DNA of 64,000 nucleotides, taken from positions 1 to 64,000 of the forward strand of contig JBMOOM010000018.1 of NCBI GenBank assembly GCA_049323275.1. The letters run 5' to 3'. The DNA comes from Taklimakanibacter sp049323275 (GTDB taxonomy: Bacteria; Pseudomonadota; Alphaproteobacteria; Rhizobiales; Aestuariivirgaceae). Below the pieces are notes generated by a model. That model saw nothing but the letters and a program-made list of their open reading frames with translations. It had not been told where the DNA came from and did no database searches. Positions within the stretch are counted from its first letter, which is position 1, and every line of letters starts with the position of its first letter. Both the position numbers and the translations under genes were made by a program. Positions 8,170 to 16,627 of this stretch are shown here, piece by piece.

Positions 8170-8689
8170 GTTCAAAGGGTGCCGCGATATAGAGTCGCCT
8201 CCCGGGCAAAGTCAAGTTTGCCGCGCGCGTCGGTCCAGATAGTCCGCAAACTTGTTCTCCTGCCTGGACCCGGCGGGCGGCCCGAGCTGTCTCGCCGCGA
8301 TTCGCGCCCGGAATCGGCCATCGGACTTCCATAAAGCTCCGCGTCTCTATCAATAACGACCCGACCGTCCCAGGGAGCCGCCGCCCGCCGCCGTCGCCGG
8401 ACCATCAGCGTTAGCGATTCCTTTACTCGAGGGATACGCAACCTTAAGCTGCATTGACAATCGCAAAAATTGTATTTCGGGTGTTTTTCGAAGGAATTGG
8501 CCCTCGGTTAATGTGGCAAACCGGCAACACTCGCCAGGATTCTGACACGGTGCTGCCCAGGTTACTTGACGCTGGAACCCATGGAGAAGATGGTACGCCC
8601 ATGCACGATTCAGTCGTGCAGCCTTCCAGCACCGGTTTTGTAGGGGATCGGGGGGCCGCTTTAAACACTCCAAGAAGTGGGAGAGATAA
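8170..8689. other. 520-bp non-coding region between tRNA-Val and the porin gene
   Basis: No credible gene is seen. A 79-codon frame at 8454-8693 has no family resemblance and no good ribosome-binding site, and ends at the porin start. The last 250 bp are less GC-rich than the surroundings and presumably hold the promoter and long 5' leader of the porin, which would suit a highly expressed, regulated outer-membrane gene. A consensus -35 (TTGACA, 8454-8459) is present, but I cannot place a convincing -10 at the right distance. Confidence 0.5.
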
Positions 8690-10048
8690 ATGAAAATGAT
8701 GAAGTGGGCGCTTCTGGGCGGTGCGGCGGTTGCCGTGACGGCCACGGCTGCTCGCGCTGACGATCTGTCGGCCCTCAAGGCGCAGATCGAACAGCTGCAG
8801 TCGCGCGTTTCGCAGCTCGAGGCTCAGCCGCAGGCTTCGATGCCGTCGGGCTATAGCCTCCTTTCGATCCGTGACGGTCAGGGCACCTATGAGGGTGTGC
8901 TCCCTGAGCGTTATGCCGATCGCGTCCGTGAAGAATCGGGCTTCACGCTCTCGGTCGTTCCGACGGCTGACGCGGCTCCGGCCGCCGAAGTGTCGGTGTC
9001 CGGCGAAATCCGTACCGCCCTGGTCTACACGGATATCGATACCGAAGACTTCGACGACAATCTCGACGTCAAGGTCCGTGGCCGTATCTTCATCAAGGGC
9101 AAGGCCGACACGGCTGTCGGTGAAGTCGGTGGCTACTTCCGTCTCCAGGCTGATGGCGGCGGCAACTTCTCGGACTATTCCGAGAACACCAAGATGAACA
9201 AGGCCTATGGCTGGTGGAAGTTCGCTCCGGAATGGGAGCTGATGGCCGGCTATAACGACAACACCGCCGCTCTGCAGGTCGGTTGGGACTGGCTCGCGGC
9301 TTCCGGCCCGGTGTCGTCCTTCGGCCCGTCGAACATCAACAACGAGCAGATGCGCCTGACCTACACGTCCGGCCCGCTGTCCTTCGCCATCGCGGTCGAA
9401 GATGCGGACGCTGGTTCGACGTTCGGCGTGGTGGTCACGAAGGATGTTCTGCCCGGTCCCGTCACGGTCACCAGCGCGGCTGTTGTCGGCGTCGGCCAAG
9501 CCGATCGCGCGGACATTCCGGCGATCGAAGGTTACCTGATGTATTCGTCGGACGCCTTTACCGCCCAGCTCGTTGGTCTCTATCAGACCGACGATATCGG
9601 CGATAACGACGACTGGGCGATCGGTGGCGGCGCCACGGTTGGTCTCGGTGAGATGTTCCAGCTGACGGCCGGCGCGGTTGTCGGCGAAGGCACCAGCCAG
9701 TACGCCAACAACGTCAGCCCGCTGACGGTCGACGAAGAGTTCTGGGGTGCGTCGGTTGGCTTGCTGGCCAACCTCTCGGAAGACACCCGGTTGGAACTGG
9801 GCGTCGGCTATGAAGATTATGATGACGCTGGCACGGCCCTCGGCTTCGGCGGCGGCATCTACTGGGATCCGGTCAGCCAGGTCACCCTGGGCATCGGCGC
9901 CACCTATATCGATCGCAACGACACCGGTGTGCTCGCCGCGGTTGACGGTCCGGATGTTGGCACCGTTCCTGATCATATCGAAGTCGTTGATGACGAAGAC
10001 GCTGACAGCCTCGAAGTCTTCTTCGGCACCTGGCTCAGGTTCCCGTAA
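8690..10048 (+). CDS. Alphaproteobacterial porin with N-terminal coiled coil
   Basis: 452 aa outer-membrane beta-barrel. The signal peptide MKMMKWALLGGAAVAVTATAARA is cleaved before DDLS. A short coiled coil follows (about residues 24-47: LKAQIEQLQSRVSQLEAQ), as in the alphaproteobacterial porin family, then an alternating hydrophobic/polar pattern of antiparallel strands (VSGEIRTALVYTDI, VGGYFRLQADGGG, AYGWWKFAPEWELMAGYN, GFGGGIYWDP) ending FFGTWLRFP. The terminal Phe that usually closes the barrel is followed by one extra Pro. It is very acidic. Codons favour GGT, GCT and GTT more than neighbouring genes, consistent with high expression. A GGGAGAG Shine-Dalgarno precedes the ATG and a strong terminator follows. 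Confidence 0.9.
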   Translation: MKMMKWALLGGAAVAVTATAARADDLSALKAQIEQLQSRVSQLEAQPQASMPSGYSLLSIRDGQGTYEGVLPERYADRVREESGFTLSVVPTADAAPAAEVSVSGEIRTALVYTDIDTEDFDDNLDVKVRGRIFIKGKADTAVGEVGGYFRLQADGGGNFSDYSENTKMNKAYGWWKFAPEWELMAGYNDNTAALQVGWDWLAASGPVSSFGPSNINNEQMRLTYTSGPLSFAIAVEDADAGSTFGVVVTKDVLPGPVTVTSAAVVGVGQADRADIPAIEGYLMYSSDAFTAQLVGLYQTDDIGDNDDWAIGGGATVGLGEMFQLTAGAVVGEGTSQYANNVSPLTVDEEFWGASVGLLANLSEDTRLELGVGYEDYDDAGTALGFGGGIYWDPVSQVTLGIGATYIDRNDTGVLAAVDGPDVGTVPDHIEVVDDEDADSLEVFFGTWLRFP

Positions 10049-10112
10049 TCGCATTGAGGCTGCTTGGTGCGGGTCGCTCCCGCTTCCCGACACCAAGCTG
10101 ATTTCCTGCAAG

Positions 10113-10141
10113 ACCCCGTCGCTAAATGCGGCGGGGTTTTT
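10113..10141 (+). terminator. Rho-independent terminator of the porin gene
   Basis: Stem ACCCCGTCGC (10113-10122) with GCGGCGGGGT (10128-10137), loop TAAAT, followed by a T-run. Confidence 0.9.
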
Positions 10142-10302
10142 GCTTTGATCTGCGTTCCCTCTGAGAATAGTTATCCCGGTGCAGCGTCACTCCTAGTTAT
10201 CACTGCGACCTTTCTCCGAAGGCGTGACGATCCACAGGGCGATGACGCTCCGGAGGCTGGATTCAGTTCGCGAAGGATCGACATCCGGTCGTGGAATACG
10301 AG

Positions 10303-11916
10303 TTAGCGCGCAAGGTCGCCCAGTGCGGATATCAACGGCTGCAACTGCTGCTCATAACGCCGCCAGCGCTCAACCGAACTCTTATAGATGGGATTTCTGA
10401 CTTGCCTGCGGCTGAGCGTCTGAACGGTCGCCCCGCCTTCATGAAAATTCAGGCAGGCTTCGTCCCAAGGCAGGCCTATGAACTCGATCAGTCTACGCGT
10501 CTCCGCTTCGAAATCTTCCGTCAGCTTCTCGTAACTGAGTTCATAGATCTGACCTGGCATCAGCGTCTTCCAATGCCCCATGAGACGCGCATACTCACGG
10601 TAGTACTGACCGAGATATGTCAGGTCGCGACTGTAATTGTGGCTGTCGTTGAGCGGGTTCTGAAAGCAGGACCAACACGTGTCCATCGGATTGCGCTTGC
10701 AATGGATGACTCGGGCTTGCGGCCAAAACAACGCCACCATCCCAAGATTGGCGAAATTATGTGGCATCTTATCCACGATCCGAAGAGCGTTCGGGTCATG
10801 GAACTGCAACAGCTTCACATAGCTATCGGCAATGTCCTGCACGGCTTGGTCCGACATCTTACTCAAGCCGGCGAGAAACTCCTTTGCTTCCCAGCCAACG
10901 CCGTATTTCAGGGCCTTGGCCAATGCGGTGATGCGCGGTAACTCTCCGGCGCCCGACATCCGGCCATGGCTGGCAATGATCTGCTCGGCAAGAGTTGTGC
11001 CGGAGCGCGGCATGCCGACGACGAGGACCGGCAGCGAGCTCGCACTTCCCCGATGGGCATGAGCGCGCATGACATCGGGCGTAAAGGTGGAAACAATACT
11101 ATCTACCCACTTTCGGAAATGCTCCACATCGTCATCCAGCTTCACTAGACGGTTCGCTTCTTCAAAATGTCTGAAGGCATCCGAATATCGACCCGCCTTC
11201 TCATGCATGAAGCCTAGAGAAATATGCAGTATGTTGGCTTCCGGTTTCGAGATATCCGCTCTCTGAAGGCGTTGCTCAGCCTCGGTGATAAGCGGAGCAT
11301 GGAGATCGATGGGGCGGTTCATCGCCAAATAATAAACTGCCATCGCCGCGTATTTGACCCCGCGCCGGAGTTCATCGAAAAGCGCATCGGCCTCGCTCGG
11401 CCTTCCCAAGACATCCAGGCTCTCGCCGATGCCCATTTTGATTCTCTCGTCGTCAGGGCTCAGCGCGCGAGCGCGCTCCAAATAGGGCAATGCAAGTGCG
11501 GCTTTGCCAACATGCCTGTAATACTCACCGATCGCCAATAACGTCTCGGTCTGCCTTGGATTGATCAGCAAGGCATTGTGCAGAAACGGCAATGCCAGTT
11601 CGATCGCCCGGGCATCGAGATAGAAGCGCCCGACATTATTCAAATAGATGGGGTTCTGCGGCTCGGCCTTGGACGCGAATTCCAAATGTTTCAAGGCCAG
11701 AGCACGTTTGTTCTGCTGCTGATAGATGACACCCAGAAGATTATGGACATCCGGCCTCCTGGGATTGTCTCTCAAGAGCTCCAGAGCAGCGGCCTCGGCT
11801 TTCGCTAGATCCCGCTGCTGCACCATAACGCCGATGCGCTTTATTGCCTCTATTACGCGATCAGGCTTGCTGAAAATGGATGCGGCAGGCGCCGGCCTCG
11901 GACCATGGACTTTCAT
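10303..11916 (-). CDS. TPR-repeat sulfotransferase
   Basis: 537 aa. The N-terminal half (about residues 20-265) is made of tetratricopeptide repeats (e.g. PDVHNLLGVIYQQQNKRAL, ETLLAIGEYYRHVGKAALAL). The C-terminal half is a PAPS-dependent sulfotransferase: the 5'-phosphosulfate loop VVGMPRSGTTLAEQI (PRSGTT at 303-308), KMPHNF (383-388) and the 3'-phosphate-binding RVIHCKRNPMDTCWS (402-416). Such TPR-sulfotransferases are common in alphaproteobacteria and resemble tyrosylprotein sulfotransferases; the acceptor is unknown. The gene is visibly less GC-rich than its neighbours, with more A/T-ending codons, which suggests acquisition by transfer. It stands alone between the porin terminator and the transpeptidase pair. 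There is no signal peptide, so it is probably cytoplasmic. Confidence 0.88.
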   Translation of the reverse strand: MKVHGPRPAPAASIFSKPDRVIEAIKRIGVMVQQRDLAKAEAAALELLRDNPRRPDVHNLLGVIYQQQNKRALALKHLEFASKAEPQNPIYLNNVGRFYLDARAIELALPFLHNALLINPRQTETLLAIGEYYRHVGKAALALPYLERARALSPDDERIKMGIGESLDVLGRPSEADALFDELRRGVKYAAMAVYYLAMNRPIDLHAPLITEAEQRLQRADISKPEANILHISLGFMHEKAGRYSDAFRHFEEANRLVKLDDDVEHFRKWVDSIVSTFTPDVMRAHAHRGSASSLPVLVVGMPRSGTTLAEQIIASHGRMSGAGELPRITALAKALKYGVGWEAKEFLAGLSKMSDQAVQDIADSYVKLLQFHDPNALRIVDKMPHNFANLGMVALFWPQARVIHCKRNPMDTCWSCFQNPLNDSHNYSRDLTYLGQYYREYARLMGHWKTLMPGQIYELSYEKLTEDFEAETRRLIEFIGLPWDEACLNFHEGGATVQTLSRRQVRNPIYKSSVERWRRYEQQLQPLISALGDLAR

Positions 11917-12004
11917 CTTCGGGACTGTAACTCAACCACAGGAAAGGAGCTATAAGGTAAACCCAAGTGGCGCCATTAACGTCCAAGGAGAGGGATGTGC
12001 CGGC

Positions 12005-12439
12005 CTACATCGGCTCGAAGACGGCGCTGCCGGCCTTGTAGCCGCCCTGCGCCGTCTGGGAGAAGGGCGAGCATTCGGTGCGGGTGCCGCGCGGCAGGAA
12101 GCTCGTCGGGTTGAAGGCTTCGCAGAGCGAGCCGTCGCTCGCCTGCCAGATGCCGGACCCCTCGCCCTTGCCATTTTCCTGGTAGCTGAAGGTGCCGTCG
12201 CTGTTGAAGGTCGTCGTGCCGGTGCGGTTGACGGGGCGCGTATAGCGGAAGCTGTTGCCCGACAGGACCCGCATGATATCGCCCGCCTTCATCGGCCCGG
12301 TGGGCACGGTCGGCGGCGGCGCGGTGACATCGGGGCCGGTGGTCGTTTCGTCGATGCGGGTCGAGCTCGAGCTGCAGGCGCCCAGCAGGAAGGCGGCAAG
12401 CGTGATGCCTGCCCAGGCCGACGGACGGGACAGGCGCAT
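12005..12439 (-). CDS. Small lipoprotein
   Basis: 144 aa. Lipoprotein signal peptide MRLSRPSAWAGITLAAFLLGACSSSS with lipobox LLGAC (Cys21 or thereabouts lipidated), then a Thr/Pro-rich linker (TTTGPDVTAPPPTVPTGP) and a compact domain beginning MKAGDIMRVLSGNSFRYT, with two Cys (CEAF, TECS) that could form a disulfide. I do not recognise the family firmly; related rhizobial proteins are annotated only as lipoproteins. The ATG at 12439 overlaps the transpeptidase stop by one base (TGATG), so it is co-translated with the L,D-transpeptidase and probably acts at the cell envelope. Confidence 0.8.
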   Translation of the reverse strand: MRLSRPSAWAGITLAAFLLGACSSSSTRIDETTTGPDVTAPPPTVPTGPMKAGDIMRVLSGNSFRYTRPVNRTGTTTFNSDGTFSYQENGKGEGSGIWQASDGSLCEAFNPTSFLPRGTRTECSPFSQTAQGGYKAGSAVFEPM

Positions 12440-13068
12440 CACAGCCCCTCCGCCATGACGACGACCCGCGAGCCGACCGGCGCGCGGCGATAGAGCTCGA
12501 TGACATTCTGGTTGAGCATGCGGATGCAGCCTGAAGATGCGTTCTTGCCGATCGACATCGGCTCGTTGGTGCCGTGGATTCGGTAGAGCGTGTCGCCGCC
12601 ATTCTGGAACAGATAAAGCGCCCGGGCGCCGAGCGGATTGTCGGGGCCGCCCGGCATACCGTCCTTCCATTTCGCCTTTTCGGGGCTGCGTTCGATCATG
12701 TCCTTGGGCGGCGTCCAGCGCGGCCACATCACCTTGCGGCCGACATCGGCAAGCCCGGCCCAGCGGAAGCCGTCACGGCCGACGGCACAGCCGAAGCGCA
12801 GGGCCTGCTGGCCTTCCAGGATGAGGAAGAGCTGGCGCGAGCCGGTATTGATGATGATGGTGCCCGGCCAATGGCGGGTCTGGTAGGGAACGATGGCGCG
12901 CCGGAAATCCTTCGGCAGCTTCTTCTCGTCGAAAGGCGGCAGCGGATACGGGTCGTCGAGATCCTGATCGGCCCAGGCCGACGTCGCCACGAGCCCCGTG
13001 GGCAAAGCCGAGCCGACCGCCAGGGCGCCCGAGACAAACTTACGCCGCGACAAAACTGATCCGGACAC
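12439..13068 (-). CDS. L,D-transpeptidase (YkuD family)
   Basis: 209 aa. Tat-like N-terminal signal (SRRKFVSGALAVGSALPTG...SAWA) followed by a YkuD catalytic domain: GTIIINTGSRQLFLI, then HGTNEP (His165) and SSGCIRM with nucleophile Cys181. These enzymes form 3-3 peptidoglycan crosslinks or attach proteins to peptidoglycan in the periplasm. Length and motif order match the single-domain periplasmic group common in Rhizobiales. It is the first gene of a two-gene operon with the downstream lipoprotein. Confidence 0.93.
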   Translation of the reverse strand: MSGSVLSRRKFVSGALAVGSALPTGLVATSAWADQDLDDPYPLPPFDEKKLPKDFRRAIVPYQTRHWPGTIIINTGSRQLFLILEGQQALRFGCAVGRDGFRWAGLADVGRKVMWPRWTPPKDMIERSPEKAKWKDGMPGGPDNPLGARALYLFQNGGDTLYRIHGTNEPMSIGKNASSGCIRMLNQNVIELYRRAPVGSRVVVMAEGL

Positions 13069-13698
13069 CGTTCTTCCTCCTCAGCCGTTTTTCATTCACT
13101 GCATGCGCAGATGGCAAGACTGCGGCACCCGCGCCAGCGTATCGGGCGAAATCCCGCCTTCGCGCTGTATCCTTTTCCTCATCGCCAAAGTCTTCAGCTG
13201 TGGCGGGATTTTGCTCTAGAGCCTTTTCGTCCGGGCTTCAATTGCCCGGAAGGGCATGGGCTCATTGCCTAAAATCGCATGCAATGCCTTAACAACTCAT
13301 CAAGCCTAACCGCTGATTAACGTGAATCAGACGGCACGAAATGATACAGTGGCAGCCGAGATGGGACGGCTTTTCCGCCCCTTATTATTCTCCCCGTCTC
13401 TCGACAGCACCCCTATCCCTTTCATGCCCCACACCATGGTGTGGGGCTTTTCCTTGGCCTCGTGCCGGCGATCGGCGGCGGCGAACAGCGCGTCTATTCG
13501 GTGCCTGCGGACTGCGGCGCTTTTACCTCTGCTTATTCTCCGCCATGTTATGGGCTCACGGGGCGGAGCCTCGCGTCGTCAGACATTCGACTTGTTCGGC
13601 CTGAGCGACACGAAAGCTCCACATGGAGTGGGAAGGACCTGCTCCTTCGGATTTGAGTCGAATTTGAAGGGGCGGGTCTCGTGGGTTGGAGATCCGAC
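13069..13698. other. 630-bp non-coding region; possible small-RNA locus
   Basis: No protein-coding gene is convincing here. The region holds a small hairpin TCCGGGC/GCCCGGA (13230-13236/13244-13250) and, on the plus strand, a perfect terminator-like palindrome followed by a T-run at 13426-13451 that does not follow any gene. An unannotated plus-strand transcript ending there is possible. The remaining part is presumably the leader of the sugar transferase gene. Confidence 0.4.
13426..13451 (+). terminator. Orphan intrinsic terminator
   Basis: Perfect 22-nt palindrome GCCCCACACCATGGTGTGGGGC (13426-13447, 11-bp arms) followed directly by TTTT. There is no plus-strand gene upstream within 1 kb, so it may terminate a small RNA. 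Confidence 0.6.
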
Positions 13699-15135
13699 AT
13701 GGCCGACAGGCGGGCCGAAGCGCACAAATCCTATATCGATGTCGAGGTGCTGCAACGCCTGCTCAAGGGGCTCGATTTCATCGTCCTCTGCTTCGCCAGC
13801 TTCGTCATCACGCTGGGCGCGGCGCGTCTGCCGGGGACACCCGACAACGACGCGTTCATCGGCTTCTTCGCGCTGGAGCTGGCTCTGCTCTCGATGTTCC
13901 TGATGCGCAGCCTCGGCCTTTATGAAATCGCCTCCCTGCGCAGCGGCGTCAGATCCGTCGTGCTTTCCTTCGCCGCCTGTCTCCTGAGCGCCGCCGTCAA
14001 TCATCTTCTGGTCTGGCTCGGCCTCATCGACCTGCCCTCCACCTGGCTCATCGCCTGGCTCGCCGTGACGGCCGCCTATCTGGTCCTGACGCGCGGCGTC
14101 ACCGCCCTATGGGCCAGGCCTCTCGATCGCGCCGGCCGCTTCCGCAAACGCATCGCCATCGTCGGCGGGGGCGCCGCGGCGGAAGAAGCCATCGCGACGC
14201 TGGAAGGATCGCCCGGACTCGACATCGACATCGTCGGCCTGTTCGACGACCGTTTCGACGACCGTAGCCCGGAAGCGATCCGCGCCCATAAGAAGCTCGG
14301 CAAGATCAGCGAGCTCGCCTCCTTCGCGCGCGCGCACCGCGTCGATCTCATCATCGTCGCCATACCGCTGTCGGCCGAAGCGCGGCTCCTGCAGATCCTG
14401 AAGCGGCTCTGGGAATTGCCCGTCGACATCCGAATCAGTGGCCAGGCCTCGAAGCTCAAATTGAGCCCGCGCGCCTACACCCATCTCGGCAACCTGCCGC
14501 TGCTCGCCGTCTTCGACCGGCCGCTGACCGGCTGGTCGTCCTTCCTCAAATCGGCGATGGACCGCAGCCTGGCCCTCCTCTTCATCGTCGTTTTCTCGCC
14601 CGTCCTGGCGCTCACCGCGCTCGCCGTGCGCCTCGACAGCAAGGGCCCGATCCTGTTCAAGCAGCGCCGCTACGGCTTCAACAACGAGCTCATCGAGGTC
14701 TATAAATTCCGCTCCATGTATGTCGATAGGAGCGACGCCGACGCCTCCCGGCTGGTCAGCAAGGGCGACCCGCGCGTGACCCCGGTCGGGCGTTTCATCC
14801 GCAAGACGTCCCTTGACGAATTGCCTCAGCTTTTCAATGTTTTGAAAGGCGATCTTTCACTGGTCGGGCCGCGCCCGCACGCCACCCAGGCCAAGGCCCA
14901 GGAGGCGCTCTACGAGCAGGTCGTCGACGGCTATTTCGCCCGCCACCGGGTGAAGCCCGGCATCACCGGCTGGGCGCAGATCAATGGCTGGCGCGGCGAG
15001 ACCGACACCAAGGAGAAGATCGAGCAGCGCGTCCTCTACGATCTCGACTATATCGATCAGTGGTCGCTCGGCTTCGACTTCTACATTCTCGCCCGGACCC
15101 CCGTGGCGTTGCTCAAAACCCAGAACGCCTATTGA
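13699..15135 (+). CDS. Undecaprenyl-phosphate sugar phosphotransferase, exopolysaccharide initiation
   Basis: 478 aa from the ATG at 13699 (GGAGA 8 nt upstream); a GTG at 13681 is an alternative. Four or five N-terminal transmembrane helices (about 20-130), a Rossmann-like middle domain (RIAIVGGGAAAEEAIATLEG), then a re-entrant membrane helix (SLALLFIVVFSPVLALTALA) and the bacterial sugar transferase domain with GPILFKQRRYG, VYKFRSMY, RVTPVGRFIRKTSLDELPQ, GDLSLVGPRPH, and VKPGITGWAQ. It transfers hexose-1-phosphate from a UDP-sugar to undecaprenyl phosphate, the first step of exopolysaccharide or capsule assembly (WcaJ/ExoY group). No other polysaccharide gene is adjacent. Confidence 0.92.
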   Translation: MADRRAEAHKSYIDVEVLQRLLKGLDFIVLCFASFVITLGAARLPGTPDNDAFIGFFALELALLSMFLMRSLGLYEIASLRSGVRSVVLSFAACLLSAAVNHLLVWLGLIDLPSTWLIAWLAVTAAYLVLTRGVTALWARPLDRAGRFRKRIAIVGGGAAAEEAIATLEGSPGLDIDIVGLFDDRFDDRSPEAIRAHKKLGKISELASFARAHRVDLIIVAIPLSAEARLLQILKRLWELPVDIRISGQASKLKLSPRAYTHLGNLPLLAVFDRPLTGWSSFLKSAMDRSLALLFIVVFSPVLALTALAVRLDSKGPILFKQRRYGFNNELIEVYKFRSMYVDRSDADASRLVSKGDPRVTPVGRFIRKTSLDELPQLFNVLKGDLSLVGPRPHATQAKAQEALYEQVVDGYFARHRVKPGITGWAQINGWRGETDTKEKIEQRVLYDLDYIDQWSLGFDFYILARTPVALLKTQNAY

Positions 15136-15251
15136 GCGCCGGCCGCCTCTATGCACAGGGGCTAAATCGCTCTTTACCCCGCACGGCAGAGGTATAGACT
15201 CCCAACAGCTGCGACTATGCAGCTCTGGGCAACCATCAGAGGGGTTAAGTC

Positions 15252-15536
15252 ATGGATTTCATCATTCAGTTGATCCTTGGCGCGTTGGGCGGCAATGGTG
15301 CGGGCGCCGCCGTCAAGAATGCCAGCCTCGGCACCGTCGGCAATTCCGTTGTCGGTGCGATCGGCGGCCTTATCCTCGGTCAAATCCTTCAGAGATATAT
15401 GGGCATGGACGCCGCCGCCGCCACCGCGACGTCGAGCACCATCATCCAAAGCGTGATCGGCGGCGCCGGCGGCGGCGCCATCCTCACCATCATCGCCGGC
15501 CTCGTCAAGAACGCGATGAGCAAAGGCGCTGCCTGA
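15252..15536 (+). CDS. Small glycine-rich membrane protein
   Basis: 94 aa, hydrophobic and Gly/Ala-rich, with two likely membrane segments (FIIQLILGALGG...VVGAIGGLILGQIL and VIGGAGGGAILTIIAGLV) rich in GxxxG packing motifs. It has an AGAGGGG ribosome-binding site and its own terminator, so it looks like a real monocistronic gene. I do not recognise a function. The glycine-zipper character is like that of small envelope or holin-like proteins, but this is only a resemblance. Confidence 0.75.
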   Translation: MDFIIQLILGALGGNGAGAAVKNASLGTVGNSVVGAIGGLILGQILQRYMGMDAAAATATSSTIIQSVIGGAGGGAILTIIAGLVKNAMSKGAA

Positions 15537-15553
15537 AGAAATCACCAGAACGC

Positions 15554-15585
15554 GAAACGGGCGCCTGCGGGCGCCCGTTTCATTT
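15554..15585. terminator. Intrinsic terminator, probably bidirectional
   Basis: Perfect 12-bp stem GAAACGGGCGCC (15554-15565) / GGCGCCCGTTTC (15570-15581), loop TGCG. It lies between the convergent glycine-rich gene and the zinc peptidase gene and can serve both. Confidence 0.85.
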
Positions 15586-15607
15586 ACAAAGCAAGTTCGT
15601 GGTGGAC

Positions 15608-16594
15608 TCAGATCTGATCGGTGCCGAAGGTATCGCAGGAATTCATATTCCCCGACTCGAGGCCGCGCTTGAACCAGCGCACCCGCTGCTCCGATGAGCC
15701 GTGGGTGAAGGATTCGGGCACCACATAGCCTTGCGAGCGGCGCTGCAGGCGGTCGTCGCCGATGGCGGCCGCGGCATTGAGGCCCTCCTCGATATCGCCC
15801 TGCTCGAGAATATTGTTGGTGTCGTTGGCCGACTTGGCCCACACGCCGGCGAGGCAGTCGGCCTGCAGCTCCATGCGTACCGAAAGCGAGTTGGCTTCGG
15901 CTTCCGAGGACTGCTGGCGCGCCTGGGTGACCTTGGCGGCGATGCCGAGCAGGTTCTGGATATGATGGCCGACCTCATGCGCGATGACATAGGCCTGGGC
16001 GAAGTCGCCGGGCGCACCGAGCTTGTTCTTCATGTCCTGGTAGAAGGAGAGGTCGATATAGACCTTGTTGTCGCCCGGGCAATAGAACGGGCCCATGGCC
16101 GACTGCGCCATGCCGCAGGCCGACTGCACGAAGCCCGAGAACAGGACAAGAGTCGGCTTCTGATACTGGCGGCCCATTTCCTGGAACTTCTGGGTCCAGA
16201 CGCGCTCGGTGGACCCCAGCACCCGGGCGACGAAGTCCTTGCCGGCATCGCCGGTCACATCGACCTTGGCCTGGCCGGAAGGCTGTTGCTGCTGCTGGTT
16301 CTGGGTGGTGGTCTGGCCGCCCGAAGGAGCCTGCGTCTCGCTCTGCTGCTGGCCTGGGGGCTGCAGCTGGCCGTCGCCGGTGATCATCTGCAGAAGATCC
16401 ACGCCGAACACGAACTTGGCGATCAGATAGACGGCCACCAGCAGGATGATGGTCTGGAGGCTGAAGCCGCGGCCGCCGCCGCCCATCGGCACCTGGAAGC
16501 CGCCGCCCCTGCCGCCGCGCGGGAAGCCGAAGCCGCCGCCCTGGCCCCGGCGATCCTCGATATTGTCGCTGGGCCGTTCATTGTCGAGTCTCAT
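15608..16594 (-). CDS. Neutral zinc metallopeptidase, YpfJ family
   Basis: 328 aa. Gly/Arg-rich N-terminus (GGGFGFPRGGRGGGF), one membrane segment (TIILLVAVYLIAKFVFGV, about residues 48-66), a Gln/Thr/Pro linker (residues 75-110), then the metallopeptidase domain. The zinc site is HEVGHH (206-211, His206, Glu207, His210), with VDLSFYQDM-type strand IDLSFYQDM before it and LQADCLAGVWA after it, the family signature that carries the third ligand. The CGMAQ...GPFYCP segment has two conserved Cys. The peptidase domain faces the periplasm by topology. Substrates of this widespread family are unknown. Confidence 0.92.
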   Translation of the reverse strand: MRLDNERPSDNIEDRRGQGGGFGFPRGGRGGGFQVPMGGGGRGFSLQTIILLVAVYLIAKFVFGVDLLQMITGDGQLQPPGQQQSETQAPSGGQTTTQNQQQQQPSGQAKVDVTGDAGKDFVARVLGSTERVWTQKFQEMGRQYQKPTLVLFSGFVQSACGMAQSAMGPFYCPGDNKVYIDLSFYQDMKNKLGAPGDFAQAYVIAHEVGHHIQNLLGIAAKVTQARQQSSEAEANSLSVRMELQADCLAGVWAKSANDTNNILEQGDIEEGLNAAAAIGDDRLQRRSQGYVVPESFTHGSSEQRVRWFKRGLESGNMNSCDTFGTDQI

Positions 16595-16627
16595 GTCGTC
16601 ATTGCCTCCTGTCCGATGGTCCCGGGG

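Noticed and set aside
8454..8693. 79-codon frame upstream of the porin
   Set aside because: No ribosome-binding site or family resemblance; lies in the presumed porin leader.
8444..10111. 555-codon frame antisense to the porin
   Set aside because: Covers the porin and its terminator; the plus-strand signal peptide, barrel pattern and terminator identify the true gene.
13322..13903. 193-codon frame upstream of the sugar transferase
   Set aside because: Overlaps an orphan terminator and the real gene in another frame; Cys/Ser/Arg-rich translation with no domain.
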